Shown piece by piece: positions 9,801 through 17,823 of a DNA stretch of 62,403 nt (position 1 is the stretch's first letter; each line of letters begins with the position of its first letter). The stretch is from Lachnospiraceae bacterium (GTDB lineage: Bacteria > Bacillota > Clostridia > Lachnospirales > Lachnospiraceae). Under the pieces are notes generated by a model, which searched no databases, was not told where the DNA came from, and worked only from the letters and a program-made list of their open reading frames with translations. Both the position numbers and the translations under genes were made by a program. The DNA lies in the NCBI GenBank assembly GCA_016287675.1, contig JAEFAR010000010.1, positions 1-62,403 of the forward strand, read 5' to 3'.

Positions 9801-11735
9801 TAGCTCCAGTCTTAACATTTGCTCTTTTTCACCACAAATGTCTCTCAGTTTCTTTTCCTTTTGAGTTCTATTTACCTGTTCAAATTGTCTTTTTTTCTCG
9901 GAATTTCTCTCCTCGTACCATATTCTAATTGGAATTTCTTCAATTTCTTGAATCTCTTCTATCTCTATATCTCGTTTCTTTTCTTCAAGTTTTTCTTCGC
10001 CATGTCCTTTTTGCTTTTTATCTCTACCCGTCTCAAGCTTCTTTAATTTCTGTCTATACTTCTCTCTTATTTCTTCCACGCATTTCTGATACCGCTTATT
10101 TATTGATTCATCACTATTATGTTCAATATCCGAATCGAGTGAGTCATCCAATGTCTCAGAATAACGTTCTATCTTTTCATAAAGTTCCTTTTCCAACTTC
10201 TCTTCTTCTATTTTTTTAAAAGCTGAAACAGTCTCTTTAATTATTCCTTCGTACTTATTATCAACCTGCTCTTCGATACTTTTGCGTCTATTATCAAAAA
10301 AGCGATCAATGTCTTTGCAATCTGGCTCCACGTCCACAGTTTCAAAAGCAAATCGTTCTCCTAAATATATTATTTCCTTATGATCTGCTTTTGTAAGTGC
10401 AACCTGTGTATGTGTAAACCTTCTTAAATCTCTTTCATAAATTGTCGTTTTTTTATCTCGCGATAAACTCTTCTTTATCTCAGCTAGATTTTTTATAATA
10501 ACGCTTCTGATAAGAGGAAATTCAACTGAGTTTTCAACATTCTTAGCCAACAAGACTTGATCCTTACGAATAAAGTTCTTGTTTCCATCAAGCAAGTACT
10601 CAGAATATGTATCTTCATTTTTCCTATATTCCATCCTGCTGACAGCGTATGCTTTGATAAAATCAACCTTATTAACCTCTTCATTTTTTTGCGATTGAAC
10701 ATCGAGAAAATACTGTCTAAAATTCACATATTTCATCCATTTTTCAAATACATCAACCGCTCTCTCAGGGTTTTTAATCGGATAGACATTTTCGCACAAA
10801 ATAAGTACCCGATCTCTCGTCAAAAAAGGTTTATATAACTCCCTTGCTTCGATGCCATAATCAGGTAAATTTTTCTGATTTCTTGTAACAGCGCAAGCTG
10901 CAAAACATTCAACAGCGAGTTCTCCGAATTTTTCTACATTTACATCTATCAAATCCAATCCTTTTACCACAAAGGATATTAATTCATTTCTAAAAACAAG
11001 ATCTCCCACCAAAAAAACATCCAATTCATTTGGTATAATAGAACTCATCATAGATGTTTTTTCAGGGCGCAATATCATATTGTATATGCATTCACAGCCT
11101 GAATACTGTTTAGATTTCTCAATTTTCCTATCAAATCCAGGCATAGAAACATAATATTTGCTTTTTATTCTCGGGAAGCAAATATTCACAAATGCTCTAA
11201 AATCCGCGATATTCTTTGTTCCCGCAAACGCCAATCGCCTTTGAATCTTTTCAAACTGTTCTTCAATCGACTCTTGGTAGATATCATTCCAATTTTTACT
11301 TCCATTTTTAAGATTATGTGTGAAATCTATATAGATATAAGAACTCTGCGCATAGAAAACATTCTGCTCAAACGCTCTGCTGGCAGCATCCAAGTTATTA
11401 GACAATCCTGTTTTTGATAAACAACTGCTTCGATAATCATCCCACATTTGATCCGTTTGATGATCTATCCACATAGCATTCATTTCTTGCTGAATCTTAT
11501 CTTCTTGAAAAACCTCATCTACACTCGGTATGTAAGGGGACTCCTCATTATCTTCAGCATCCGATTCATCAATGGTGTCTTTTTCACTCACATTATCGTT
11601 GTGCTCTCCATATGAATCCATTATATGCTCTTTATTTTCAAGCCCTCTTAAAACTGTTGCTATACCCAGTCCTACAGCACCAATGCCAAAAACACCTGTT
11701 ATTATTTTATCCAGATCATCTTTCTTAATGGCCAT
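6840..11735 (-). CDS. Large SF1 (DNA2/NAM7, UPF1-like) helicase, 1631 aa
   Basis: First gene of the five-gene operon, with a GAGGAA site. The C-terminal half is a superfamily 1B helicase: Walker A GPPGTGKTE (about residues 783-791), motif Ia SSETHKAIDN, Walker B IIDEVS (about 1286), motif III GDHRQLPP, motif IV LDKQYRCH, motif V VDDFQGDERDII (about 1523) and motif VI NVALSRAR (about 1560). A charged coiled-coil insert of about 300 residues interrupts the ATPase core. The first 650 residues are unassigned apart from a Gly-rich hydrophobic stretch at 12-29 that could anchor the protein in the membrane, and a Glu/Lys-rich coiled coil near 480-660. Substrate (RNA or DNA) cannot be told. The base composition is clearly AT-richer than the metabolic genes later in the window. 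Confidence 0.88.
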   Translation of the reverse strand: MAIKKDDLDKIITGVFGIGAVGLGIATVLRGLENKEHIMDSYGEHNDNVSEKDTIDESDAEDNEESPYIPSVDEVFQEDKIQQEMNAMWIDHQTDQMWDDYRSSCLSKTGLSNNLDAASRAFEQNVFYAQSSYIYIDFTHNLKNGSKNWNDIYQESIEEQFEKIQRRLAFAGTKNIADFRAFVNICFPRIKSKYYVSMPGFDRKIEKSKQYSGCECIYNMILRPEKTSMMSSIIPNELDVFLVGDLVFRNELISFVVKGLDLIDVNVEKFGELAVECFAACAVTRNQKNLPDYGIEARELYKPFLTRDRVLILCENVYPIKNPERAVDVFEKWMKYVNFRQYFLDVQSQKNEEVNKVDFIKAYAVSRMEYRKNEDTYSEYLLDGNKNFIRKDQVLLAKNVENSVEFPLIRSVIIKNLAEIKKSLSRDKKTTIYERDLRRFTHTQVALTKADHKEIIYLGERFAFETVDVEPDCKDIDRFFDNRRKSIEEQVDNKYEGIIKETVSAFKKIEEEKLEKELYEKIERYSETLDDSLDSDIEHNSDESINKRYQKCVEEIREKYRQKLKKLETGRDKKQKGHGEEKLEEKKRDIEIEEIQEIEEIPIRIWYEERNSEKKRQFEQVNRTQKEKKLRDICGEKEQMLRLELKDLWSDEKSQYKLQNEEERRAEIEKRIEKDTNRHFNIYFKADDIDVENVATETLSSYRYLVYDIRAEKAKIDRQQKTLEGFYRGYVKNPFLASYLFAPETLGKGENEIGEIEWFGERLNDTQKEAVKKALASNSMFLLQGPPGTGKTEVIAEITAQCVKQGKKVLISSETHKAIDNVFERLPKIPEIRPLRLIPSQSNKETDYSPERLVDNLYQSISARLGHRISQYDNFAEMKNNFGNKMNELRLRQSQMQQLKKECNAIQEKKDRLSAECEAIDNFVQESRESKRPLEEEAGQYNVVLKCIERGLFDEEVEHADILKQLLFELYDLLEQYDFFGELNPTKINRICNTSIDQVKDELKIIEDNMSSMNVDREKSAIKSQIQSLRDPDTDDIIEGKEEEYKQLKAKLIALKNVKDTNEAFAYDSLQLASFVDVEKLAQSVQRTEFLRTYSEIKADFSNVIKGYGAEIKSVIHKLDKQMESIDEKVRGKREQKRIIQNEIEQLNENDSYITFRRKQQELRKEIVEFFDDFEILDEYPADDYSAAIDIIEKHWVEIEHNQEQRERENKSRIPMFKEICEYLSDPEILDEDRRSYTKKLFDNANVFGMTCTSRERFNENTMKALRDYNLGDINIRNVGIDVVIIDEVSKSSFLDMMIPILYGKTVVLVGDHRQLPPLYDLKHMRNEEFEGLNSDIIDYDINKQYQEMYETCFFKSLFESVPMDYKIMLDKQYRCHSDIMDVFNHFYSTNGKGLSIGLSNQNDLKNHDLLIKTNGVTLIEPTKHVYFVNCTDFESHLDAESSSIINKQECDVVCQLLKLMNNEYGRMIEKGLIQVAGKKDSRKSAGVICTYRDQANLIRKNLQGVKFDNFSQKREERMIINTVDDFQGDERDIIILSMVRNPRTDRYNTAFTDQFERINVALSRARCMLIVVGSQEFLSRSSINLPDINGNKALDRYSFPVYREIIRTIQAKGKVLQAGDVIGEVKADER

Positions 11736-11793
11736 ACTCTATCGTTCCTCACTTATTATTTCTCAGTATAAGTCACAATAAATTTATCAGTTA

Positions 11794-11823
11794 AGTATAA
11801 CATAAAAAGAAAAACTTTTCCAA
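11794..11823 (-). promoter_or_regulatory. Promoter of the helicase/HEPN/AAA+ operon
   Basis: TTGGAA (11823-11818) and TATACT (11799-11794) with an 18-bp spacer, about 60 bases before the helicase start. The rest of the 430-base gap up to the antitoxin gene holds no convincing gene, only a degenerate dyad at 11995-12079. Confidence 0.55.
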
Positions 11824-11994
11824 TTCATGGTAAAGCAGTAATTCATATGCGCCCGCTCAACTTCCCTCTCCCCTCTGCCGATAATATATATGCACGGACG
11901 GCACTATATCGCAAAGGACTGCTTTGCTGTATGGTGTCTTTTTATATGCCCGCATAGGCGACGGAAGGAGAACTTATGAACATCGGTGCAGTAG

Positions 11995-12079
11995 TGAGTC
12001 AACGGGGAGTCAACGGGGACGTTTCATTTCGACTCCTCATGCCCACTCGCATCCTATATGACACCCTAACCCCGTCCCC
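11995..12079. repeat. Remnant of a GACACC/CCGTCCCC interspersed element
   Basis: The segment contains AGTCAACGGGG twice in tandem and ends with GACACCCTAACCCCGTCCCC (12060-12079), which is the inverse of the element at 23349-23368 with one mismatch. Such GGGGACGGGGT motifs are common as interspersed repeats or transposase debris in Clostridia. Confidence 0.4.
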
Positions 12080-12167
12080 AAAAGCTAACACGAGTTCTTG
12101 ACCACATCATTATTTTAATATATAATTATATCTACAAATTAATCGATATTTCCAAGGGGGTATTTTA

Positions 12168-12488
12168 ATGTACGCTATGAAACATATAAATGAACACATT
12201 GTTCCAATCTCGCGCTTTAACAAAGGAGAAGCCAATAAAATATTTGATGAAGTAAGTCAGGATGGTTTCCGTTATGTAGTAAAAAACAACCGAGTAAAGT
12301 GTATTCTCCTTTCACCTGAAGCATATGACGAATTAATAGACAATCTTGAAGATTATTATGATGCAAAAATGGCAGATGAAAGATTGGCTCATTCCTCAGG
12401 TACTGTTCACAGTCTTAAAGAAGTGGCCGCCAGGGCAGGTATAACCTTAGAAGAACTGGAGGCTGCTCCCGATGTCGAAATCGAATAG
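12168..12488 (+). CDS. Phd/YefM-type antitoxin, 106 aa
   Basis: The N-terminal half has the Phd/YefM pattern: a short strand (IVPISRFNKGEANKIFDEV), a strand-turn (GFRYVVKNNRVKCILLSPEAYDEL) and a long helix (LIDNLEDYYDAKMADERLAH). In this family the N-terminus binds the operator and the C-terminus neutralises the toxin. A GGGGG site precedes the ATG at 12168. It overlaps the toxin gene by 17 bases, the normal order for type II pairs, and would be expected to repress its own promoter together with the toxin. Confidence 0.85.
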   Translation: MYAMKHINEHIVPISRFNKGEANKIFDEVSQDGFRYVVKNNRVKCILLSPEAYDELIDNLEDYYDAKMADERLAHSSGTVHSLKEVAARAGITLEELEAAPDVEIE

Positions 12489-12798
12489 ATTTACTTTTCC
12501 TGACAACGTTGAATTAACTGATGATGCACAAGAGGATTTTTTATCATTGGATCATTCTTTACAAATTCCGGTGTTCAAGGCAATATGCAAAGTATCAGCT
12601 AATCCCCAACCTCAGCCCAATGGTTACGGCAAACCATTGTCAGGACGTTTATCCGGCTATTGTAAAATAAAGCTCAGGGATTACGGAGTCAGGATAATTT
12701 ACAATCTTGTTCCAACCGATTCAAACAATATGAATATAATCATTATTGGTATGAGAAATGATGACGCCGTATACGAAGAAGCAACTAAAAGACTATAA
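12472..12798 (+). CDS. RelE/ParE-superfamily toxin, 108 aa
   Basis: The segment ELTDDAQEDFLSLDHSLQIPVFKAICKVSANPQP followed by KPLSGRLSGYCKIKLRDYGVRIIYNLV and MNIIIIGMRNDDAVYEEA has the helix-hairpin-sheet order of RelE-like mRNA interferases. Basic and aromatic residues in the strand region (K, R and Y of YCKIKLRDYGVRIIY) are suitable for ribosome-dependent mRNA cleavage, but the active site cannot be proved by eye. Coupled to the antitoxin by overlap. Confidence 0.85.
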   Translation: MSKSNRFTFPDNVELTDDAQEDFLSLDHSLQIPVFKAICKVSANPQPQPNGYGKPLSGRLSGYCKIKLRDYGVRIIYNLVPTDSNNMNIIIIGMRNDDAVYEEATKRL

Positions 12799-12823
12799 AA
12801 GCCTTGTCTATTAAAGACAAGGC
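12797..12823. terminator. Hairpin between toxin and convergent fusion gene
   Basis: GCCTTGTCT and AGACAAGGC form a 9-bp perfect stem with a 5-base loop. The T-run (four T) is on the minus-strand side, so it best serves the convergent gene ending at 12876, but it may stop both transcripts. Confidence 0.55.
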
Positions 12824-12875
12824 TCAATAGTTCAAGCGCGAGCTCGGTCACAAATGGGCAGTCGGAGCGGCCCAT

Positions 12876-14078
12876 CTATTGTATGTTTTGCTGGTGCTCG
12901 CCTCCATTTAAACTCTTCGTATGTGAAACATCATTAAACAATTCAACCCTCGGATGCACATACCTGCCTTTTCGAACGGGGAACTCCAATACGATCACGG
13001 ACGTGAATTCATAAGGGAAAAAAGTGCAAACGTAAGGGTAAGGAAGCGAAAGAATGTGAGCAAGAGCGCACGCTCCGGAACCGCCGTGGCTGAATAGTGC
13101 CACCGTCTTAGCCTCATCTCTTTCGCAGAAGAATCTCGATCCTTCATGCCTGAAGCCCTGAGCCTCGAGGAAGCCGTCGATCTTTTCGGAGATCATGTCA
13201 TAAAGCTTCGTTACCTCGTTTTTTTCAAAAGCCGGGTGTTTTCTCCAGTCCTCGTGATAAAAATCAAAATCATCTTCATTCACCATCTTTTCGCTGACGG
13301 TCCAGGGATGTCCGCCGTCGGGAACGCCCTCTCCTCCCCAGGAAACTTCATGCATATAATCCAATATCTTTATGGGAAGTCCCAGCTTTTCCGCTGTGGG
13401 AGCCGCAGTTTCTCGGGCTCTGCCCATCGGAGAAGCATAGATCTCTTCTATGCCTTCGTCTTTAAGTCGTTCTGCAACCGCCTCCGCCTGGGCATGTCCC
13501 TTCTTTGTCAGCCTGTCCGCAACGTAATCCGGCTCACCGTGGCGAACGAAGATCAGCCTGAAACTCTTGTTGTCCGCTTTCTTAATGCGCACATAGTACT
13601 TGTTCTCATCCGAAGTTATGATTCTTCCGCCGTTTTTCTTCATGACGCGAAGCGATGCGGGATTGGTCCTGTCCACCCTGAGATAGATGTCGTCCTCCGG
13701 CACGATCTTCCTCGCCTCTTCCAAAAGAAGTCTCAACCCTTCCGTGGCATATCCTTTCCCACGAAACTCTTTTTTCACGAAATATCCCACATGACCCGCT
13801 CCGTTCCGCAGAGCATCGTTCAGATGATGCCTCAGCCTGAACTGGCCCACGATAACCTCGTCGTCCCAAAGGAAATAGGTAGTGCATGGCACTTTCCAAT
13901 CCGGAAGTCCGATCCCCGCCTCATCATTCAGCATCTCCGGAAGCGCCTTCTCTCTGAAATCTTCGAAGGAAACTCCCTCCCATGAATTCAACAGTCCGTT
14001 CTCGTCTGCGGGCATATCCTTCACGAACTGCCACTCTTTTTCAATATCTTCGGTATTTGCTTTTTTTAATGTCAACAT
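12876..14078 (-). CDS. GNAT acetyltransferase / histidine phosphatase fusion, 400 aa
   Basis: Two enzymes in one chain. Residues 1-170 are a GNAT N-acetyltransferase: VGQFRLRHHLND, GHVGYFVKKEFRGKGYATEGLRLLLEEA (acetyl-CoA loop RGKGYA) and RVMKKNGG. From about residue 175 a histidine phosphatase follows, with the RHG motif in LIFVRHGEPDYVADRLTKKGHAQAEAVA, ASPMGRARETA and the second histidine in VALFSHGGSG. The start at 14078 is chosen because GAGAGGA precedes it and the longer form would overlap the neighbour. The substrates are unknown; a small phosphorylated metabolite and an amine are possible. It directly follows the YbaK-type gene. Confidence 0.85.
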   Translation of the reverse strand: MLTLKKANTEDIEKEWQFVKDMPADENGLLNSWEGVSFEDFREKALPEMLNDEAGIGLPDWKVPCTTYFLWDDEVIVGQFRLRHHLNDALRNGAGHVGYFVKKEFRGKGYATEGLRLLLEEARKIVPEDDIYLRVDRTNPASLRVMKKNGGRIITSDENKYYVRIKKADNKSFRLIFVRHGEPDYVADRLTKKGHAQAEAVAERLKDEGIEEIYASPMGRARETAAPTAEKLGLPIKILDYMHEVSWGGEGVPDGGHPWTVSEKMVNEDDFDFYHEDWRKHPAFEKNEVTKLYDMISEKIDGFLEAQGFRHEGSRFFCERDEAKTVALFSHGGSGACALAHILSLPYPYVCTFFPYEFTSVIVLEFPVRKGRYVHPRVELFNDVSHTKSLNGGEHQQNIQ

Positions 14079-14079
14079 T

Positions 14080-14625
14080 TTATTCCTCTCCCACCAAATG
14101 CACAGTTTTAAAGTCATGCCCCACAGCGGGCAGGAACTTCTTTATCACATCTTCCGTACGTATCTTGAGGCTGGAAGTGTTGATGCATGGGTGGCACCCC
14201 ACATATTCAAACTTCAGCAGATCTTCATCTATCAGAAGCTGCACTTCATGCCCCCTGTCATTCATGAGCCCCATCACACTGACTGATCCCGGCGCAATGT
14301 CCAGAAGTCTGAGCATATCACAAGGTTCTGCAAATGATAGTCTGGCCGAATTGATCTGGGCAGACAGTTCCTTTGTCTTAAACTTCTTATCCCCCAGCAT
14401 CATGAGTAAATAGAACGCAGTCTTTTGCCTGTTGCAAAGGAACAGATTTTTGCATATACCGACCCCCAATGCCCTGCCTATGGCATCACAAGCTTCCATA
14501 GTATTTGCGGGTTCGCTGTCCACCCGATAATATTCTATTCCAAGGGCGTCCAGTATATCATATGTCCGCATTTCCCTTTGTGTCCTGCCTTCAGTGTCTT
14601 TCGGTCTTCCATTTTGTATGTTCAT
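14080..14625 (-). CDS. YbaK/ProX-type aminoacyl-tRNA deacylase, 181 aa
   Basis: The whole chain matches the YbaK/prolyl-tRNA editing fold: EYYRVDSEPANTMEACDAIGRALGVGICKNLFLCNRQKTAFYLLMMLGDKKF, then LSFAEPCDMLRLLDIAPGSVSVMGLMND and a final strand EVQLLIDEDLLKFEYVGCHPCINTSSLKI. Members without a synthetase (ProX, PrdX) hydrolyse mischarged Ala-tRNA(Pro) or related species in the cytoplasm. The lysine in GICKNLFL is the conserved one. The start at 14625 has GGAAAGGG upstream. The stop is adjacent to the fusion gene start, so both are probably one transcript. Confidence 0.85.
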   Translation of the reverse strand: MNIQNGRPKDTEGRTQREMRTYDILDALGIEYYRVDSEPANTMEACDAIGRALGVGICKNLFLCNRQKTAFYLLMMLGDKKFKTKELSAQINSARLSFAEPCDMLRLLDIAPGSVSVMGLMNDRGHEVQLLIDEDLLKFEYVGCHPCINTSSLKIRTEDVIKKFLPAVGHDFKTVHLVGEE

Positions 14626-14662
14626 GATTTCCCTTTCCAAAAATCAAAATCCGTCTTAATTC

Positions 14663-16222
14663 TTAATACTTACAATTTTTTTCTGCCTCATCAAATAATA
14701 CATTTATATCATTTATATTTCGAATAAAGCACTTTTGCATAAGACTTCCAACCACATCCCTTATTTTTGCAGTGCCAGCAAAAGTAGGTGTAGAAAAATA
14801 TGCATTTCTTTGTTCAAGACAAATCCCGGCAACTCTTTGCTCAATCCCGTTTTGCTTCAGATATGCCTTATAGATATCTGTCTCAGAGGCAGATAATATA
14901 ACCGGTATAGTTTTTGTTTCAATTGCAAGTTCAGCCTGAAACTCAGCATTCAAAGTAATATACTTTACAAAAAGCCAAGAAGCCACAATTTCCTGATAAT
15001 CCTCCGAATTGAAAATGCACAGATTCGGACCTTGAAAAGAAACTTTTGAATTTGAAACATCCACTTGAGGTATCATAGCAACTCCGACTTCGAAGGAATA
15101 ATTACCATTTTGGTCAGGTGTCGGTAACTGGTGCTTTGCACCGGAAGAAGAACTTATATTCATATAACACTTTGTCCCGTTTTCGGCGACAAACAACCCC
15201 GAAGTATAAGCGCCATACAATTGTTGAGTTGTGACAAGTCCTTCTTTATACCATTTCGCAAAACGACGGACAAACTCCTTATTTTGCCTGTTATTAAACA
15301 GAACATGTTCTCCTTCTGCTCTTATGTACCCTGATCCATATTGCTCACACATAGTGATGAACCAATTTGCTTCAGAATCATAGCCTAAGGGAATGCAATT
15401 GGGGTCTATCATCTTAATCTTATAACACAGTTCTTCCATTTCATCCCATGTTTTGGGTACCCTTAGACCGTTTTTTTCAAAGAAAGTTTGGTTATAGTAT
15501 AAAACTTCACAGGACTTGTAAAACGGCAAACAGTATATATGCTCATCCGCAAAAGATGCTCCTTCCTCCAAAAAAGCAGGAATATAATCATCTATCTGGG
15601 AATCCATCAAGCCAAGTGTTTCATTCATTCCATCAGCCCTGATTGCATAGTCCTCGTCGACTATGAAATAATCAAGAGGAATAACCCTATAATCGCTATA
15701 AATATTATTATACAAAGCTACATGTTCAGGGTTGCAAAATGCAATATTAGGCTGACTTCCCACGGTCAGTTCAGTGCTTATCTGATCTCTGAGATCATCA
15801 TAGATTCCAATCTGGCTGGCATGAACATGTATATTGGGATAGATCTCATTAAATTCTTTAATATATTTTTTTAGAATATCAGCAGACCGCTGTCCCATCG
15901 TGTGATAAAATGTCAGCGATACTTCACTTCCATCATATGCCAAATGAGGCTCAATAGTTGGAGTCGGTGTGCTCGTAGGTGCCGGTGTAGGTGTAGCAGA
16001 TAGCATAGCTATCAACTCTTTATTATTTTTCTCAAGCATCAAAATATCATAAGACTGTTCTTCAATCTTCAAAGTCAAATCAGATATCTGCTCTGTAAGA
16101 CTTTCTAATTGTCGCTGTGTTTCCTCGAGAAAAACACGTTCTTTACTTCTTGATGTACATCCTGATAATGCCAAAACTCCAATCAACACAATCATAAGAT
16201 TTTTTTTCATGTCTTTTGCCAT
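14663..16222 (-). CDS. Extracellular solute-binding lipoprotein, 519 aa
   Basis: The N-terminus has a short signal peptide with the lipobox LALSGC, then a coiled coil (about residues 32-75) and a Pro/Thr linker (ATPTPAPTSTPTPTIEP). The rest is a family-1 ABC solute-binding fold: LTFYHTMGQRSADILKKYIKEFNEIYPNIHV, FCNPEHVALY, YYNQTFFEKNGLRVPKTWDEMEELC and GPNLCIF. It should sit on the outer face of the membrane and bind a sugar or oligosaccharide. No permease or ATPase is nearby. A coiled-coil spacer between anchor and binding domain is unusual and may indicate a sensory use. The start at 16222 has GGGAGG. Confidence 0.82.
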   Translation of the reverse strand: MAKDMKKNLMIVLIGVLALSGCTSRSKERVFLEETQRQLESLTEQISDLTLKIEEQSYDILMLEKNNKELIAMLSATPTPAPTSTPTPTIEPHLAYDGSEVSLTFYHTMGQRSADILKKYIKEFNEIYPNIHVHASQIGIYDDLRDQISTELTVGSQPNIAFCNPEHVALYNNIYSDYRVIPLDYFIVDEDYAIRADGMNETLGLMDSQIDDYIPAFLEEGASFADEHIYCLPFYKSCEVLYYNQTFFEKNGLRVPKTWDEMEELCYKIKMIDPNCIPLGYDSEANWFITMCEQYGSGYIRAEGEHVLFNNRQNKEFVRRFAKWYKEGLVTTQQLYGAYTSGLFVAENGTKCYMNISSSSGAKHQLPTPDQNGNYSFEVGVAMIPQVDVSNSKVSFQGPNLCIFNSEDYQEIVASWLFVKYITLNAEFQAELAIETKTIPVILSASETDIYKAYLKQNGIEQRVAGICLEQRNAYFSTPTFAGTAKIRDVVGSLMQKCFIRNINDINVLFDEAEKNCKY

Positions 16223-16293
16223 CACTTTGCCTCCCAATCAAGTGTAGAATTGCAGTATGTCCACATATGCTTTAATAAACAATGCCCACATAA

Positions 16294-17622
16294 TCAACTT
16301 ATCAAAAACGGCAATATATACAGCGGTCTGAGCTGAAGCGTTTCCTCATTTCCGATATCCTTTTGTGACAGCAGATATATATTGCGGACGTTCTTCGAGA
16401 ATTTTCTTGAAAACTCGGTTATGGATTCATGTTTTCCTTTTCCGGATGACTTTACTTCAAATGCATCGACCTTACTGCCGTGTGCCACCAAAAAATCCAC
16501 CTCGTAGTAATGTGTACTGTTTTCCCTTTCCCATGTATGGTAAAAGAGTTCCCTGTCAGTAACCGCGATCATTTGGGCGACAAGGTTTTCATAGAGATAT
16601 CCCAGGTTAGCCGGCAGCTTATCCGACAATAATTTGGCATAGATCTCGTTTTCCACTTCCGGCCGGTCCATAAACATTAACGTAACAAACAAGCCCGTAT
16701 CCGAAAGATACAACTTGTAACATGTCAGATCTTTGGTATCAGTCAAACTGGTGCGGGGATCAGTAGAATTGTAACAGGGGATTACGGTTTTTGAGTCAAT
16801 CAGATCATATATCAGGTTATCGGTTTTATTGTTTCTCTTATTGATAGCAGTGGTCGTCCTGTACTTTCTTGTTCCTTTAGCAAGTTGAGCCGGGATGGAA
16901 TGATACAGCGAAGAAATCCTTCCTGAAGGATCAATTTTCTTAAAGTCTTCTTCATACAATGATATTATCTGTCTTTTGATCCTGTCTATCTCTGCAAAAT
17001 TTTTCCCTTCTACATAGGCCTTTACAGCCTGTGGCATGCCCCCCACTGCCATATATACACGTAGATCTCTCATCAGCTTTCGGTTTGTCGACTGACCGAT
17101 CCCGTTCTTCATATTACAGATCTGCTTAAGGATCTCATAATTGCTTCCCACTGCTTCACTAAATTCCTCATAATCCATGGGATAAACATGGATCTTCATT
17201 TCCTCCGAAGGGATCAGGATATCCTTTACATTTTTCTTTATCGATATCAAAGATCCTGTTTCAATATAGTGATATCTTCCGTCCGCAACCAGATGTTTTA
17301 TAGCTTGTCTTGCTTTCGGAAAAAGCTGTACCTCATCAAAAATGATCAAGGATTCGTGTTCATATAATGTGACCCCCATTTCAGCCTGTAACCGAAGAAA
17401 GAACACATTAAGATTCCCAATATCGTCAAAGCACTTTACAATACTATCCGACGCCTTTGAAAAATCGATCAAAGCATATGACTTGTACTCATTCTTTGCG
17501 AATTGTTCCGCGATCGTCGACTTTCCGACTCGCCTGGCGCCTTCAAGCAGCACAGCATATTCATCGGAATACCTTTCTTTCCACTCTTTTAATCGATCAT
17601 AGACTTTTCTTCTGAAATACAT
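16294..17622 (-). CDS. AAA ATPase with DUF4143 domain, 442 aa
   Basis: Residues 1-200 are a P-loop ATPase: LLEGARRVGKSTIAEQFA (Walker A at 28-36), IIFDEVQLFPKARQAIKHL (Walker B) and the sensor ETGSLIS. The C-terminal half is DUF4143, ending with a PD-(D/E)XK-like segment (YYEVDFLVAHGSKVDAFEVKSSGKG) that fits a nuclease-like fold. Such proteins are widespread, often mobile and of unsettled function. The start at 17622 has GGGAG. Three copies of a 13-mer lie upstream at 33-bp spacing and are probably its operator. Confidence 0.88.
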   Translation of the reverse strand: MYFRRKVYDRLKEWKERYSDEYAVLLEGARRVGKSTIAEQFAKNEYKSYALIDFSKASDSIVKCFDDIGNLNVFFLRLQAEMGVTLYEHESLIIFDEVQLFPKARQAIKHLVADGRYHYIETGSLISIKKNVKDILIPSEEMKIHVYPMDYEEFSEAVGSNYEILKQICNMKNGIGQSTNRKLMRDLRVYMAVGGMPQAVKAYVEGKNFAEIDRIKRQIISLYEEDFKKIDPSGRISSLYHSIPAQLAKGTRKYRTTTAINKRNNKTDNLIYDLIDSKTVIPCYNSTDPRTSLTDTKDLTCYKLYLSDTGLFVTLMFMDRPEVENEIYAKLLSDKLPANLGYLYENLVAQMIAVTDRELFYHTWERENSTHYYEVDFLVAHGSKVDAFEVKSSGKGKHESITEFSRKFSKNVRNIYLLSQKDIGNEETLQLRPLYILPFLIS

Positions 17623-17689
17623 CCTGACTTCTCCCACTATATGCACGTATTTTGCTTACTCTATTCAACATTATAATGCTAACCTTACG

Positions 17690-17768
17690 TTTCTTCAACG
17701 AAAATTTTCCTGAAATAGTGCATTTCTTCAACGAAGTTTTTGGCAAAATGCTACGTTTCTTCAACGAA
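17690..17768. repeat. Three 13-bp direct repeats at 33-bp period
   Basis: TTTCTTCAACGAA occurs at 17690-17702, 17723-17735 and 17756-17768, exactly 33 bp apart (about three helical turns). They lie between the DUF4143 ATPase start and the GGGtGRT terminator. The spacing suggests cooperative protein binding, most simply autoregulation of the ATPase gene. Confidence 0.7.
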
Positions 17769-17772
17769 GTTC

Positions 17773-17802
17773 AAAAAAAGCCACCGGATAAACCGATGGC
17801 TT
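17773..17802 (-). terminator. Terminator of the GGGtGRT operon
   Basis: On the minus strand GCCATCGG and CCGGTGGC pair (8 bp with one T-G pair) around a TTTAT loop and are followed by seven T. Confidence 0.85.
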
Positions 17803-17823
17803 TTATTATGCTTCGTTATTGAT

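Noticed and set aside
11976-12101. 41-codon frame with a GGAG-like site in the gap before the antitoxin gene
   Set aside because: It runs through the repeat-like CCGTCCCC element, has no recognisable sequence and weak context; probably chance.
13146-13985. 279-codon plus-strand frame
   Set aside because: It is opposite a clear GNAT-phosphatase fusion and has no family-like sequence.
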